DNA of 64,000 bases from Gliomastix tumulicola. Its lineage: Eukaryota > Ascomycota > Sordariomycetes > Hypocreales > Bionectriaceae. The notes under the pieces were generated by a model. That model worked only from the letters and a program-made list of their open reading frames with translations, did not search any database and was not told the DNA's origin. A program made the translations under genes and the position numbers. Of the stretch, positions 23,500 to 35,325 are shown in pieces. The stretch is taken from the NCBI GenBank assembly GCA_001599755.1, contig BCHX01000007.1, positions 186,001 through 250,000 on the forward strand, written 5' to 3'. Each line of letters opens with the position of its first letter. The first letter of the stretch is position 1.

Positions 23500-24038
23500 A
23501 TCTCTCGAGGGTAGCAGATGAGATAGTCTTTGGTTGGGCAGAAGGGAGTAGAATGCTAAGGCTAGATCAAGCAGATGTGCTGCACCTAAAGCTTGCTTGC
23601 TCCCAGGAGATCCGGGCGCTTTTCGTCATTGGGAGCAGGGTCTCTCCATCGAGTTGAACTAGGAAGCCGACGAGTGCTGCATTTTGCCAAGATAGCGGGG
23701 TACTTCGTAAGCCATTGGCTGACTGCAGCAGCCTCTTTGCAGTGTCAGCTTGAGAAGGGCGTGGCGTGTGCGTATGAAAATGGTTCGCTTAGCACGCTGA
23801 CCCGTCTTAGCCGCCAGGATGCCTTAGCACCTGGGCATTTTTTGGGCATCTGTGGAATTGCTGCCTCTCGACTTTTATTTCCCCCTCGCAACATCCTGCT
23901 CGACCTCTTAATTGTTACCAAAATACGCCATCACCGAGCCGGATCGGCACCTATTACTTCATCCCCACGGCCAATCCTCCCCTAGTCCATCATCATACCT
24001 GCTCGACCTTGTTTTCGTTCTGACACCCGTTCTCCAGC
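23500..24038. other. Divergent intergenic region
   Basis: It separates the minus-strand hypothetical gene from the plus-strand NLR-like gene and presumably contains both promoters. No gene or clear motif was recognised. Confidence 0.5.
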
Positions 24039-27000
24039 ATGTCACGGTCTTCACTGTCAGATGTCTCCTCAGTATTGAGCAGGGAATCACATGAATCTTT
24101 GAGCAACGTCAACGAAGGTGGTGACGCGGACGCAATACCTCACGATGCAGCTTCCGGCCTGGGCCAAGAGTCGCGAGTTGTTGTACTCGAGACCTTCGAC
24201 GAGCTTGATGGGAATTCAGGGCCTCCAATTGAGTATGGGACCTAAGCCTCTGCGTGAGAGTCGGTGAGAGTCAGTGATTAATGCCTGCCAGGTTGGTGCA
24301 CGTGTCAGTCCTCTGCCCAAAGGAGGATTTGCACCGTGATGGCTCCCTTCTCCCACACTCCAAGGCAAAGATGACAGAACTCCTCTTCAAGGCGGATCTT
24401 GGTGATCTACTGGTGGGGGATCTCGTCGAGGCGGCAGTCGAGCAGCAAGCCATCTACCTTCTTCAGGCTTTAGTCGCCAGGGCTACGCAACATACGCCTG
24501 AGAGCACAGATGACTCAAAGAAACTGAACGCAGTGTTTGCATTGGTGGCATATGACATTGGCGCCGCCATAGTCAACATGGTATGAAGCGTTGCTTGCCA
24601 GATCAACTGAAATGACGGCCGATATTGATGATCTGATTCTTGACCCTAGGCCATTTGGTTCGCTGCAAAACATGCGGACATCTTTCCACATGTCTTCTCC
24701 AGGACCTTTACAATCGTACGTACCCTGTTACTGGAACTACCTTATGGTGGCAACCTTGGGCGCCAGCAGTGCCTAACCATGACACAGGTGTTTTCAGCTT
24801 GTCCCCTGCGAGCGCCTGGCGGTGAAGCCGACATGCAGAGGATCCTCTCTGACTTGTTTCGCGCAGAGATGGCCGAGCGGCAAGACCTCCAGATTACACC
24901 TCTCGCCCTGCTCAGTTTGGCTCGTGTGATGATCAGGACTGCTGGCCTTTTCGTCGCCTCCAAGTACACTCTTCGTAGTCGCATCATCAGCATCTACGCC
25001 ACTGGCTCCGCTCCTGGGAAGATAAGTCCCGTGAGACACGTCCAAACTTACCAAGAACTCTTCGTTGCTCTGAATCCTCGACTTACCAGGCGCACAGCTA
25101 ATCACGGAATTTGTCGGGTCGGTTGGCATCGCGACAGAGATACGGATCCAGGAAGAGCCGCGAGCCCAGGAACTGTATCGCTCTCTTGGTTCTGTGATAA
25201 CATCAAACTACGAAGGTGTGTTTTAACTCCTTATCCCCCTTCAACTACCGCGGAATAACCAGCAAGTGTGTTCTAACCAACGCACACTCGCTAGCCATTC
25301 CGAGCCCCAAATGGGAGGACCTAGACGATATGTTACTATGTTTATCTCCACCTCACACGCAGTACCGCTTTGATTTGCCGGTTTCACCCACATCAGTGGA
25401 AAGGATTCGAAGGAACTCCGCCTTCACCTGCTGGAGGGACAATCCTGGCGTGCAAGTTCTCTACATCACAGGAGCTTCGAGCGGCCTAGCTCTGGAGGTA
25501 GCTCATAAGCTCATGATGATAGTAACTGGGAATCCATACTACCAAAAAGGGCCAGGTCTATGTCTCGATGTCTCGTTTGACATCTACTACAACGACATAC
25601 CCAGTATGATGGCATCTATCCTGGCGCAAAACTTCACCTACAAGGGCTATTTGCGCGGCAGCCCCATCTCAGCAGTTATACGAAATCAGCTGGTTTTTCG
25701 TAAGTCGTCTGCAAATTCTATTAGCTCTGTCAATACTGTGGTGTAATCTAACAGAACGAGTCGCCAGACAACGGATGGAATCGCAGAAGTACGCTCAACA
25801 TACTGGACTACTACCACTGTGACATATTGAATCATTCATCGACACTCCTGCTACAGAACTTTGACCGTTGCCGCAAGGAAGACCGCGAGATGTTCTTGAG
25901 CTATCTCGGAGAGCTTTCTGAGCGCAGCGAGTGGCCTTTCAAAATCATCATCACATCCACGACGCCAAATGCCCTCGAGGAGGAGCTTAGGTCCTGGTTA
26001 GTCTTCGACGCGGACGAAGCTACTGACCGCCCGGCCGAAGAACAGATATACGAGCCGAGCAATCTTTTACGACAACTGCCAACTGAAGAATTGCGAGCGC
26101 ACTTTCAAAGCCAGTTGGAGAAGCTGAACCAAACCAGCATGGAATCTGAACGAGGGGTGCTGCGCTTGTTGACTGAATGCAGTGGATGGCCACTAGAGGC
26201 ATCAACTGCATCCCTTGCCGAATTCCTCCGCCTGCTACGTATCATTTCTAGTACTAGAAGTATTGAGGAGGCTATGAAAAGCATCATTCAGTCTCGGATC
26301 CTCGCCAGAGGCTTTGACACAGCGCTCGGTCTCTTGCTCTGCGCTCATCGCCAACTGACGCTACGGGAGCTCATCTTCATTAGCCTCCATCAAGAGGAGC
26401 CGGAGACCATAGAATTCTCTGATTATTACGCGGCCTTGATATCGACTGAACAGCAAGCCGTATCAAACAGTCTCCAGCAGTCTCTTCGAGGGCTCGTTGA
26501 CTACGATGGTGGCTACGTCCTACTCCGACCTGAAGTCCAGCACCTTTTGAGCTCTACCACTATCCGCGTCCCGCACGCTACCGATGATTTGAGGACATGG
26601 TTTCACTCTGCTATCTTCGGTCTATCCTTTTCTCTCTTATCTTCCAAGGGTGCCGGGGATATACTAAGCTCCATGACGGAAGCGCAAGCCCTAGTGCCAG
26701 CCTCGCCGTGGTCAGTCTCGCGGAGCACGCTATTACGCAGGGAGATGATACAATACGCCATTCAAGCGTTGCCTCATCACTTGAAAGAATGCTCTCAGTC
26801 AACCATCGACCACGCTATGTCTCCAGAATCCGAGGCTTCCTCGAATGCCTTGCTAGCATGGGCTCAGGCATATTGGGCCGCTTCCAGTCCGCTCATGCGC
26901 ATGTCAGGAAAGCCCGAGTCTCATCTCACAATTCTGAGTATGTTTGGCATAGGCACCTACGAGGATCTTTCGAAAGACAGTTCGTGTTTTCTCGGTGCCG

Positions 27001-30000
27001 TCTCGGGCTCAAGGACGGCGATTGTTGAGACATGGCTTGAAAGGGGGGATCTCGACGCTCAAATACTTACCGACGCTCTCGTCAGTGCCGTTCAGGCCGG
27101 AAATGAGACCCTGGGATTAACAATCGTGGAGGTGCTTGTATCACGCCACCATGATCACTTGGTCTGGCCAGTGACAGTTCTTCGGGCTGCTGTTTGGAAC
27201 AGCATGACTAGGCTTGTCGAGGTCTTACTGAAGAATGGGGCGAATCCAAACAGCCGAGAGGACTATGCTTCCATCGAGGCTGAACTTGACTACCCGGTGG
27301 TTTCGCCTCTCTACGTCGCCGGTGGCCTCGGTCTGGTCGAGATCGTCCATGCTCTCTTGAACGCAGGCGTGAAAGAAGGTGACAAGGACTTTAGTCAATC
27401 GGCCTACTTGTCTCGTGCTGTCTATCACGGCAGCCCTGAAGTCGCCCGCGCTATGATCGAACGATTCCTCTCTACGGAATGGCAGAAAGATGACTTGGAT
27501 GGTTTGTTAGATTCTGCCTGGCGAGGGAACTGGAGGACGTGCGAGCTACTTCTTGATATGAGCGAAGGTTCAAGCCTCAGTTCGGACAGTCAGGCAAGCG
27601 CCAAGCAGAAAGCTCTTTTTGAGGCATGCCGATACAAAAACAGCAGAACTGCAAGAGTACTGCTGGATCATGGCACCGACCCTAACACGGCCGACCCGGG
27701 GAGCGAACATACTCCCCTGTGGCCGGCTTCACTCATCCATTACGATCTTCAGATGGTCCATGATCTGCTCTCTCACGGCGCAGACCCAAATGCCCAAGCG
27801 AAAGGGCAATCCATCTTATATGCGCTCTCCGGAAATTTCCGAGGCACAGATGACAGCCTGCTTGCAATTTGCGGCGCTCTCTCGTCCCATCATACGCCTT
27901 TCGATATTAACGCCCCTGTTCCTGGTGGTTGGACGGCGCTGATGGCCGCCAGTGCCTCCGGAAGACTGGTGCTGGTGGATTGGCTCATCACCAACGGCGC
28001 AGACCTGGACGCTGTCAACAAAACCGGCGTCACGGCTCTCCTTCTCGCTGTGAACAATAAACGCCTAGCCGTGGTGAAGCGACTATTGGAGGAAGGCCCG
28101 GATCTCAGCCACGTCTCCGATAACAAGAGTCCCCTCGTATGCCATGCTATTTCCCATCCAGAGATACTCACCGTACTTCTCGACGCTGGAGCCGATGTCG
28201 AAGCGGCAGACGGACAAGGGAGGCGCCCGATACACTTCGCCGTTATTGGCTGGCACGAAGATGTAGTGAAGATTCTTGTGGCCCGAAAGGTTGATATTGA
28301 TACTCCAGATGCTCAAGGCAGACCACCTCTTTACTGCGCCGTGGAAAGCGGCTCAGTCAGCATGTTCCGGATGTTGGTTGAGTGTGGCGCCGCGCTGGGC
28401 GGTCTCACAGGGGATGCGAGCCTTCTTCATGCAGCATTGAAAAAGGGACATTTACAAATCTTGAAAGCTGTTCTCGAGTTCAGAAAGTTTTTGGACCTGG
28501 ACGCCCGCGATTCAGACGACAGTACGCCACTCATGCAGGCGAGTATCAACATTGACTGCTGGAGACTGATGATAAACGCGGGTGCTGATCTCAACGCGAT
28601 CCAGAGGAACAAATGGACCGCCTTGCACCTCGCGGTTGAGCCTGGCATGGCCGAGTTCCGGTCTGCGCTGCTTTCACAGCCCGATATCGATGTCGAGAGA
28701 CGCGGGATTTTCGGGCCGCCGCTTTACTGGGCCTGTCGATGGCTGCAGATCGAAGCCGTCCGAGACCTGCTTGCATCAGGCGCCAGTGTCCATCCAGAGC
28801 CAGCGTCTCCGAGCTTCCATCACGCCACGCCCCTCGTAGCTGCTCTTCACGGCGACCCGGAGGAGGAAGACGGCAAAGGCGAGGAGGACCCAGTCGAGGC
28901 GAAGGCTGAACTGATTCGCCTCCTGATTTCGCATGGCTGCGATGTTCGTGAAGTAGTTCGGGGCAGTCTTCTCCACGGAGTGCTCCCCCTTGCCTGTCTC
29001 ATCTCTGCACCCGAGGTGGTGACGCTGCTCTTGGACGAAGGCGCGCTCGCCAACGAATCGAGTCCATTTGGGGGCCGATATCCTCTGCACTACGCGGCCG
29101 CAAATGGCATAAGCATCTTCAAAGTCATCTACGATGCGTATGACGGGGATCTGATGGTCAAGGACGATGGGGGGAAGCACTGTCTGCACTGGGCAGCGCA
29201 AGCCGGCAACGCCCAGACCGTCAAGTTCATCCTCGAGCATCTGAAGGGCCAGGGCGGCGGTATCAGTGATTACATCAATACCCTCGACATCGATGGCTGG
29301 TCTCCGCTCTGCTGGGCTATTCGTCCCTTCAAGGACTCACGTGCTGTCCAAGCCGTAAGGACGGAAACATCGAATTTCGAGGGTACTGTTCGCATTCTGC
29401 TCGACAACGGCGCAGATCCAGCAATTCAGTGCCGCCTGATTGACCGAGATCACGAAGAGACAGTTTCGGTGCTTGAGCTCGCCAGAAGGCGTGGAGCAGG
29501 AAGCGCCGTCATTGACATACTTCGGTCTGCGCTGCCTTCAGAAGACCAGGGCAGTGGTGGCCCGGCTAAACATAAGTCACCGGATGCCTCCGCGGATTGG
29601 TTCTGGTGCAGTATCTGCTTTGCTGTGTGTTTTGCCGTCCTTGCCCGCCACTTCACGGTCCTAGTCTATGCATGTGCTAACGTTTTGATGTGTATTTGCA
29701 GGTTGTGCTCGAGTCAGGGTACAGATGCACTGACTGCGAGGAGTGGTACACCTGCAGCAAGTGCTACGGAAACATCCAGCTTTATCACAATACGACAACC
29801 CAAGGTGACGAGAAGCCGCACGCGTTCAAGCTGGTGCAAGATGAAGCAGTGGACAGTTCGGTGCAGGAGTCTGAGGAGAAGAATAGCGCACGAGGTTCAG
29901 TCATTGAAAGGAGTCTCTCTGCTGGGACAGGCGATGACGCGACTGAGGATCTTTCTGATGAGGACGAACCTCTAGATCTTTCCGACGAAGACGAGAGCTA

Positions 30001-30001
30001 G
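24039..30001 (+). CDS. NLR-like protein: degenerate NACHT-type core, ankyrin array, zinc-binding C-terminus
   Basis: Eight exons (24039-24232, 24292-24580, 24650-24715, 24788-25030, 25098-25215, 25295-25699, 25768-29624, 29702-30001) join in frame to 1,823 residues. After a helical N-terminal region comes an NTPase-like core introduced by FTCWRD. Its P-loop position reads ITGASSGLAL (363-369 GASSGLA), lacking the Lys and Ser/Thr of GxxxxGK[ST]. The Walker B position reads LLLQNFDRC instead of the usual acidic pair, and KIIITST matches the sensor strand. About 1,000 residues of ankyrin repeats follow, for example GWTALMAASASGRLVLVDWL and WTALHLAVEPG. The last intron joins CSICFA to VLESGYRCTDCEEWYTCSKC with downstream His residues, a ZZ-like zinc finger, then an acidic tail. 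ATP binding is doubtful. A recognition or scaffold role is inferred. Confidence 0.85.
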
Positions 30002-30374
30002 CGGTGGCGATACTTTATCAATCATAGACCCCTTCCAGCTTGTAAGTCTCTGGTATAACTATGTTGCGGGTAGGATGGGCAATGAATCCATCACTAGATA
30101 TCTGGTGGTGGAAGGGAACGACAACGGACAAGCAATTGTCTATACTGATGGAGATGCGTCACTGTAGTTTTTAGGCTTGGAACCACGGTCACTGGTGCAT
30201 GGTGGGAGAGAAGGAGACCTTTTGTCAGTCCGCGTGATCCCAAGTACATTTCTTACAGCCTAGATACTGTAGCGACTGTTCATACTGCGCCGCCTTCATC
30301 ATGGTTGCCCCCAATACCCAGAGCACCCGCTTTGTTTCCGTAATACTCCTCGGCGGAACTGAACTGACGCTGAC
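30002..30374. other. Convergent 3' intergenic region
   Basis: Separates two genes that end toward each other. No feature was recognised. Confidence 0.5.
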
Positions 30375-31232
30375 TTAAGGTTGTTCGTTGGTGATAGCAG
30401 GTACCGCGGGATAATACGGTATTATCCGAGATGTCCCCCCAGCGGCTCGAGAGCGCGGCAGCCAAAGGGTCAAGAACACACTGGAGCGGTCAAACACAGG
30501 GCGCACTGCCAGACTAGTAGGCAAAAGCTGCTCCAGAGTCGATTTCCGCGCGACAGTGTCCAGAGACACCTTTACAGACGCGGTGTCGTCGCCCTTGTCC
30601 GCCTTCTTGAATGCAAGCTGCAGGCTGACTAGGTGCTGCTCTGGGCAGTACAGCATCCATACAGCAGCCGCACCCTGAGCTTCTGCATCACGCCGCACCG
30701 ATGGATAAACATCGCGAAGGGCCTTCTCGATCCCGGCCGTCCCGTGGGCTTTCCACCGCTGCAGGCGTCCAACTGCATGATCCCCCAAGGGTGCAAAGTT
30801 GTGGCCTCCGATGACTTTCCACACAATCCTCGTCGTCGACTCGAACATTGGCTGCTCCCAGAACGGGGTCTCGGGATCTCCGACGCGGAAATCCTCGGTC
30901 GTCCAACGTGCGTAGTCTTTGGCGTTCTCGAACGTGTCGAACAGGTACGATCCGCCGGTGAGGAGCTTGCCCGTGACTTCATCGTAGCGGTAAGGGAGAT
31001 ACTTCAGGTACATGCCAGGTCGCTTGTCCATGGTACGGCTGTCCTCGTATTGCTGGTCGATGAAGGCCTGCAGGGGAACGCCCGTGCCAGCAGCGGTGAT
31101 CTCGACGGTGACTGCGCCTTTGGCGGGAATTTCCCCAAGCTCATAGCCCAGGATCTTTCTGTTTGAATTGACGGCTATCAATATCGTTAGCCTTTTGCTG
31201 CTAGTCCGGCCAATGAAAGTCTTACACGACAT
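30375..31232 (-). CDS. Hypothetical protein with YdhR/dimeric-barrel-like segment
   Basis: A tiny first exon (31232-31226, encoding MSS with the next exon) and a long second exon (31174-30375) flank a 51-nt intron with donor GTAAGA, branch GCTAAC and acceptor GATAG. The product is 268 residues. The segment GMYLKYLPYRYDEVTGKLLT followed by GGSYLFDTFENAKDYARW resembles the strand-helix unit of dimeric alpha/beta-barrel mono-oxygenase-like proteins such as YdhR. The rest, including a second region with PEQHLVSLQLAFKK, is not recognised. No signal peptide is seen. The start is inferred from the splice pattern; an unspliced reading would give a longer, less likely N-terminus. The enzymatic assignment is weak. 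Confidence 0.7.
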   Translation of the reverse strand: MSCKTFIGRTSSKRLTILIAVNSNRKILGYELGEIPAKGAVTVEITAAGTGVPLQAFIDQQYEDSRTMDKRPGMYLKYLPYRYDEVTGKLLTGGSYLFDTFENAKDYARWTTEDFRVGDPETPFWEQPMFESTTRIVWKVIGGHNFAPLGDHAVGRLQRWKAHGTAGIEKALRDVYPSVRRDAEAQGAAAVWMLYCPEQHLVSLQLAFKKADKGDDTASVKVSLDTVARKSTLEQLLPTSLAVRPVFDRSSVFLTLWLPRSRAAGGTSRIIPYYPAVPAITNEQP

Positions 31233-32384
31233 CTCGATCGTCTTGTCGTAGGAGCATCAAGACAGATATCACGAAGTGAAACCTGTGCGTCCGGATTCTT
31301 AGATAAGTCAAAATTATCTCACGATGTATTCGGGGTCCGCTCAGGTCTTATACTCGCGGGGTGGCCTGTTTTCTGTCTCACGTCATGATGCCGTCGTGAC
31401 CGTTGGTCAAGGTTCACTAGAACAGCGTAAGCTTACGCAGGATTGAACTAGCTGATGCTCAACCCGCTGGATATTGACTATCAATCTCACTTTCCATGGG
31501 TTTTTTCTCGCTAACGGTTTTCCCTTTAGGAAACATTTGGCCAACCAGTCCCTCGCTTCCAATTGTCGCTGCCCCCGCGCGCCAACGATCTACTCACTCC
31601 CGTGCATTCGGGGGACGTCCGACTTCCGAGGGCTGAATGCCCGGCAGAAGCAGCCCCGGGCCGGGAGGCAGCGAGACACTTGCTAGCGTGAATGATTTCA
31701 TTGGGCAATTGAGCACCGCGGCTAGTCACAAGACACGCATGTGACAGTGTTGGGTGGGAACGGAACGGACGCTTTCTGTTCTGGCTCCGGAGTCGTTATA
31801 GCGCTCAAGCTACGAGGCACGATCGTCCCTAAGCGTAATTCTACGCTTCTTGTGTAGGCGTTCGATTGCCTCGCTGGCGTGAGGCCAGTGGCCTTGCTTG
31901 GAAACAGGCGACGTGCGAGCCTCAGGGGGTCGCGTACTGTCGCACACTGAGAATATCACGTTCGAGATACGTGATTTGTCAGGCACGCGATGTCAAAATT
32001 TATGACCCAGATGGGCAAGCAAAGCGACGGCTAACTAGACTCAGGGGCTAATACAGGGGCTCTAGCAGGGGGATGGATCCTGGCCTTCAGCCCTACGCCC
32101 TCGTACAATCTCGCTTTGTCAAGCCATCATGCAGAGTCCCTGGTCATTTAGGGCGCGTCGTATATCGTATTCGTCGCATCAAATACTTGTTTCCGCGCAC
32201 AAAATGTCGTTATAACGTCGGGGAACGCGTCCATACAGTGGGCGGTCCGGCTCATCCATGATGTTCGTTCACAGCACTCACGTGTCCTCCTTTTCAGCGT
32301 GATATTCTTCGTCACCTCGATATTAATCCGAGTGTCGCATACACGGTCTTGATTGGTCGCCGTCGCTGTGGCTTTTTGCACAGA
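31233..32384. other. Intergenic
   Basis: No gene was recognised. A leader exon for the following CFEM gene may lie near its 3' end: an ATG at 32258 could splice in frame to the exon at 32384, but the donor (GTGATA) is weak. Confidence 0.4.
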
Positions 32385-33274
32385 ATGGAGTATTCCTGGA
32401 TACCCGACTGCGATGTATGTGCGCAAATGCTGAAGTACCTCCCCCAGTCCTTGGTGCTGACTCAAGAGACAAACAGGCTCCCTGCGCCAATGTTGGCAAG
32501 CATGACTGCGGCGACCTGGACATCGGCTGCATGTGCAAGGACGATGCATATGTCTACGCTGGACTGTGCTGCGTCAACAAGGCTTGCGGCGCCGTTGGTC
32601 TTGCATACGCGACACAGTACGTCGAACGATATTGCGAGGACTTCAACGAGGATCCTCCAAACATGAAGGACATACGATGCGCCACTATGACCACAACCCA
32701 GTCGACCGCTTCTGCAACGACTGCAGCGACTACAACGACAGATGGAGCTTCCGAGACGTCGCAACCGACGGAAAATACGGACAGTGGGAGCTCGGGCGGG
32801 ACAAATGTTGGCATGATTGCAGGGATAGCTGGCGGAGTGGTCGCTCTCATTTTGGCCATCGCTCTCGCATGGTTCTTCTGGTGGCGGAAGCGGAAGAATC
32901 AGAAACCCCCAGTCCAGCCACAAGTCGCGACAACGACAGACACGTCCAAGCTCACGGAATCAACGGAGATGCCTGAGCTGTATTCCAACCCAGCAGCCTC
33001 GTCGGCTCCGTCTCTACCTCCCAGATCACAGGCGAGCTACCAGGGCTACTACGCAAATATGGCGACACCGCCGGCTTACGCAGCGCGTCCAGCACATCCG
33101 GAGAACACGAGTGATTATTACTCCATGGGATCGGAGCTGGGGACGGATGGCGGAAGACCATATGGATCTGAACTGCATGGCGGATCGGTCCGACCAGAGC
33201 TTCAAGGGATGTCATTTGCGACAAGCAATCACTTCCCTGCTGAATTATCATCTAATCATGCCAAGTACTATTAG
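32385..33274 (+). CDS. CFEM-like single-pass membrane protein
   Basis: Two exons are supported, 32385-32414 and 32477-33274, with a 62-nt intron (GTATGT donor, TGCTGAC branch, AACAG acceptor). Splicing brings WIPDCD next to APCANVGKHDCGDLDIGCMC. With LCCVNKACG and ERYC this gives a nine-cysteine cluster like CFEM domains, whose members bind haem or act at the cell surface. A Thr/Ser-rich stalk follows, then one membrane helix (GMIAGIAGGVVALILAIALA) and a WRKRK stop-transfer. The Pro/Ser/Tyr-rich cytosolic tail has about 120 residues. The exon from 32385 gives no signal peptide, so a further 5' exon is probably missing. About 275 residues as annotated. A surface sensor or adhesion role is inferred. 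Confidence 0.75.
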
Positions 33275-34181
33275 CCTGGAGCCTTAATAGAACACGCACT
33301 GTTCGTCACATAGACGAACTAGCTAACAACGATATATTCAAATGATCTTGCCTGTTTAACATGTGTGATAACTCGCGCGCACCACATGCGAGAGCGATGA
33401 GAACAACACCACCCACTTCAATGTATGTTGCTAGCTAGCGTGGTCAAGGCTTTGACGATGATGCAATGTATGGTAGCATTATGGGTATAGGGCTTGATCT
33501 CCTCATCACTACCAAGACTGTGTAGTAGATAGTCTTGCTTCATACCTTTTGGGACAGCAATATTGACAGTTCGATAGTGAAGTGATGAAGGGGAAATTCA
33601 GCGCGACCCTACCTTAAATTGAGTACAAAATGCCATTGAAACACATCTCACAGGCGTAAGGAGGGCTCCATGTAGGTGAAAACTTGAAGTACGAAATGTG
33701 ATTCATTTTGTGAAAGAATGAATGAATGTCCGGCTTTGGTCACCGCCACGCGGGATTCATCAAGGACTCGATGCTTGGCCTAGAACGGTTGTGTGTCGGG
33801 TGTCAAACAATTTCTCATGGGTGGCTTCCGGCATTCTAGTGGGATGAATCGAAGTTCGTTGTTTGTTACGTGCACATCACTATGTCCCCTCTGAGTACTG
33901 GCAGACAGTCGACCGTTGTTCACACAGCGTTTTGATGATTCACACACCAATTCACCCCATGTTTACGCGACGGACATGCTTGTTGTTTGCTTTTCTGGAT
34001 GCACCTCTGATTGGATCTGCTTCACCGGCATTATATATATGCTGCTATCACGATGGCCCATCATCGCTTCTTTCTCTTCTATCCCAACCACCTTCTACAC
34101 CCACACACGACCTCTACAAAAGCACGGAAAAGTAGCCACAACGTTCAACTTCGATCACAACTCGACAGATTCGATTATTAC
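33275..34181. other. Intergenic with TATA-like element
   Basis: No gene recognised. TATATATA at 34033-34040 lies about 140 bp before the next start codon. Confidence 0.45.
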
Positions 34182-34952
34182 ATGAGTAGCTATTCATTCT
34201 ACAGCGGAGATAGCGTCGTCTCCGGCGTCAGCGATGACTGGGACACTCGTCGGTTCAACGTCTCCCCTGCCCGCAGCAGATCTCGTTCTCGTGACAGATG
34301 TGCTCGCCCGAACACCCCTCCTCGCCGATTTGTTCGTCGGGACAGCCTGGTGTCCGCTGTGAGTGACTGCGAGAACCGTTCTCGGTCCAACGTCTCGCCT
34401 GTCCACTCGCTCGCTGACAGCTCTCGTAATGGCCGCTCGCCTGTTCATCACGGGGATCCCCGATTTCCCTTCTCTGACGGCGGTGACATCCTCCCTGGCG
34501 AGATTGGCGCTGGCGTGCCTCCAAACATTTCCTTCACTCCTGCAGGGCGCGATCAGTCGAGGCTGTCCAGCCTGCCCGTCCAGGGACGCTGCAACGATCC
34601 GGACCGCACAGTTCGAGTCATTTCCCGGCCCGGCAACCCTAGGCCCGAGCACAACGAGCTTTTCTACCCGCAGGGTCGTCCTGGATCGTCTCAGCAGGGC
34701 TTCCACTCCTCTGCCTGGCCTGGTCCTGATCCCCGTGGACGTCCCCCGGCCTATCACCAGCAGCAGCCCCCGGTTCACTCACACAACCCTGCCCCCAGGC
34801 ACTACTACGGCGGCCCTCCCCAGCCTGCTCAGTCTGCCGGCCTAGGCATGTACATCCACACTGATGGCCGGGGACGCCAGACCTACCCCAACATGTACCC
34901 TGGACCTTCTTCTAGCTACAACGGGCCTTCTCACGGGCAATGGCGGCGCTAA
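34182..34952 (+). CDS. Low-complexity SR/proline-rich hypothetical protein
   Basis: A single-exon open frame of 256 residues from the ATG at 34182. The N-terminal third carries two similar units, each a VSxVSD followed by a basic Arg/Ser segment; the first contains SRSRSRDR. The C-terminal half is rich in Pro, Gly, His and Gln, ending NGPSHGQWRR. No globular domain, signal peptide or membrane helix is visible, so it is probably intrinsically disordered. The frame remains open upstream, but earlier starts would add a hydrophobic, unrelated leader. I cannot assign a function. Codon use looks coding rather than chance, because the alternative frames break up. Confidence 0.55.
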   Translation: MSSYSFYSGDSVVSGVSDDWDTRRFNVSPARSRSRSRDRCARPNTPPRRFVRRDSLVSAVSDCENRSRSNVSPVHSLADSSRNGRSPVHHGDPRFPFSDGGDILPGEIGAGVPPNISFTPAGRDQSRLSSLPVQGRCNDPDRTVRVISRPGNPRPEHNELFYPQGRPGSSQQGFHSSAWPGPDPRGRPPAYHQQQPPVHSHNPAPRHYYGGPPQPAQSAGLGMYIHTDGRGRQTYPNMYPGPSSSYNGPSHGQWRR

Positions 34953-35325
34953 TGGGCTAGTCTCGGTATGCCTTGCAGCCACTTCCGACTATTTTGGTCT
35001 AGATAACCGGAGGGCAACAGTGGCCCGCAGAATCTGAGACTGAACACCTCTTGTTAGTTTTCTTCTGTTCTTTATATGTAGACGGACTGCACGAGTCTGC
35101 GGTTCCGGCCAACGTACTCACTGAAGTAAAGTGCCCAGTACTCAATGAATTTTACCATTCTTGTGTCCTACTTCCTCAACAAAACGTCTCCTACCCCGCG
35201 TGACATTGACAAGTGACATTCAGCTATGGAAAGATATATGACTTCCCAACGGATACAGATAGACAGACTAGCATCATACCTAGCATCTGTGGTATCCCAA
35301 AAGCAAAAAGAGCTACTGTCGTAGC
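34953..35325. other. Convergent 3' intergenic region
   Basis: No feature recognised between the low-complexity gene and the GH115 gene. Confidence 0.5.
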
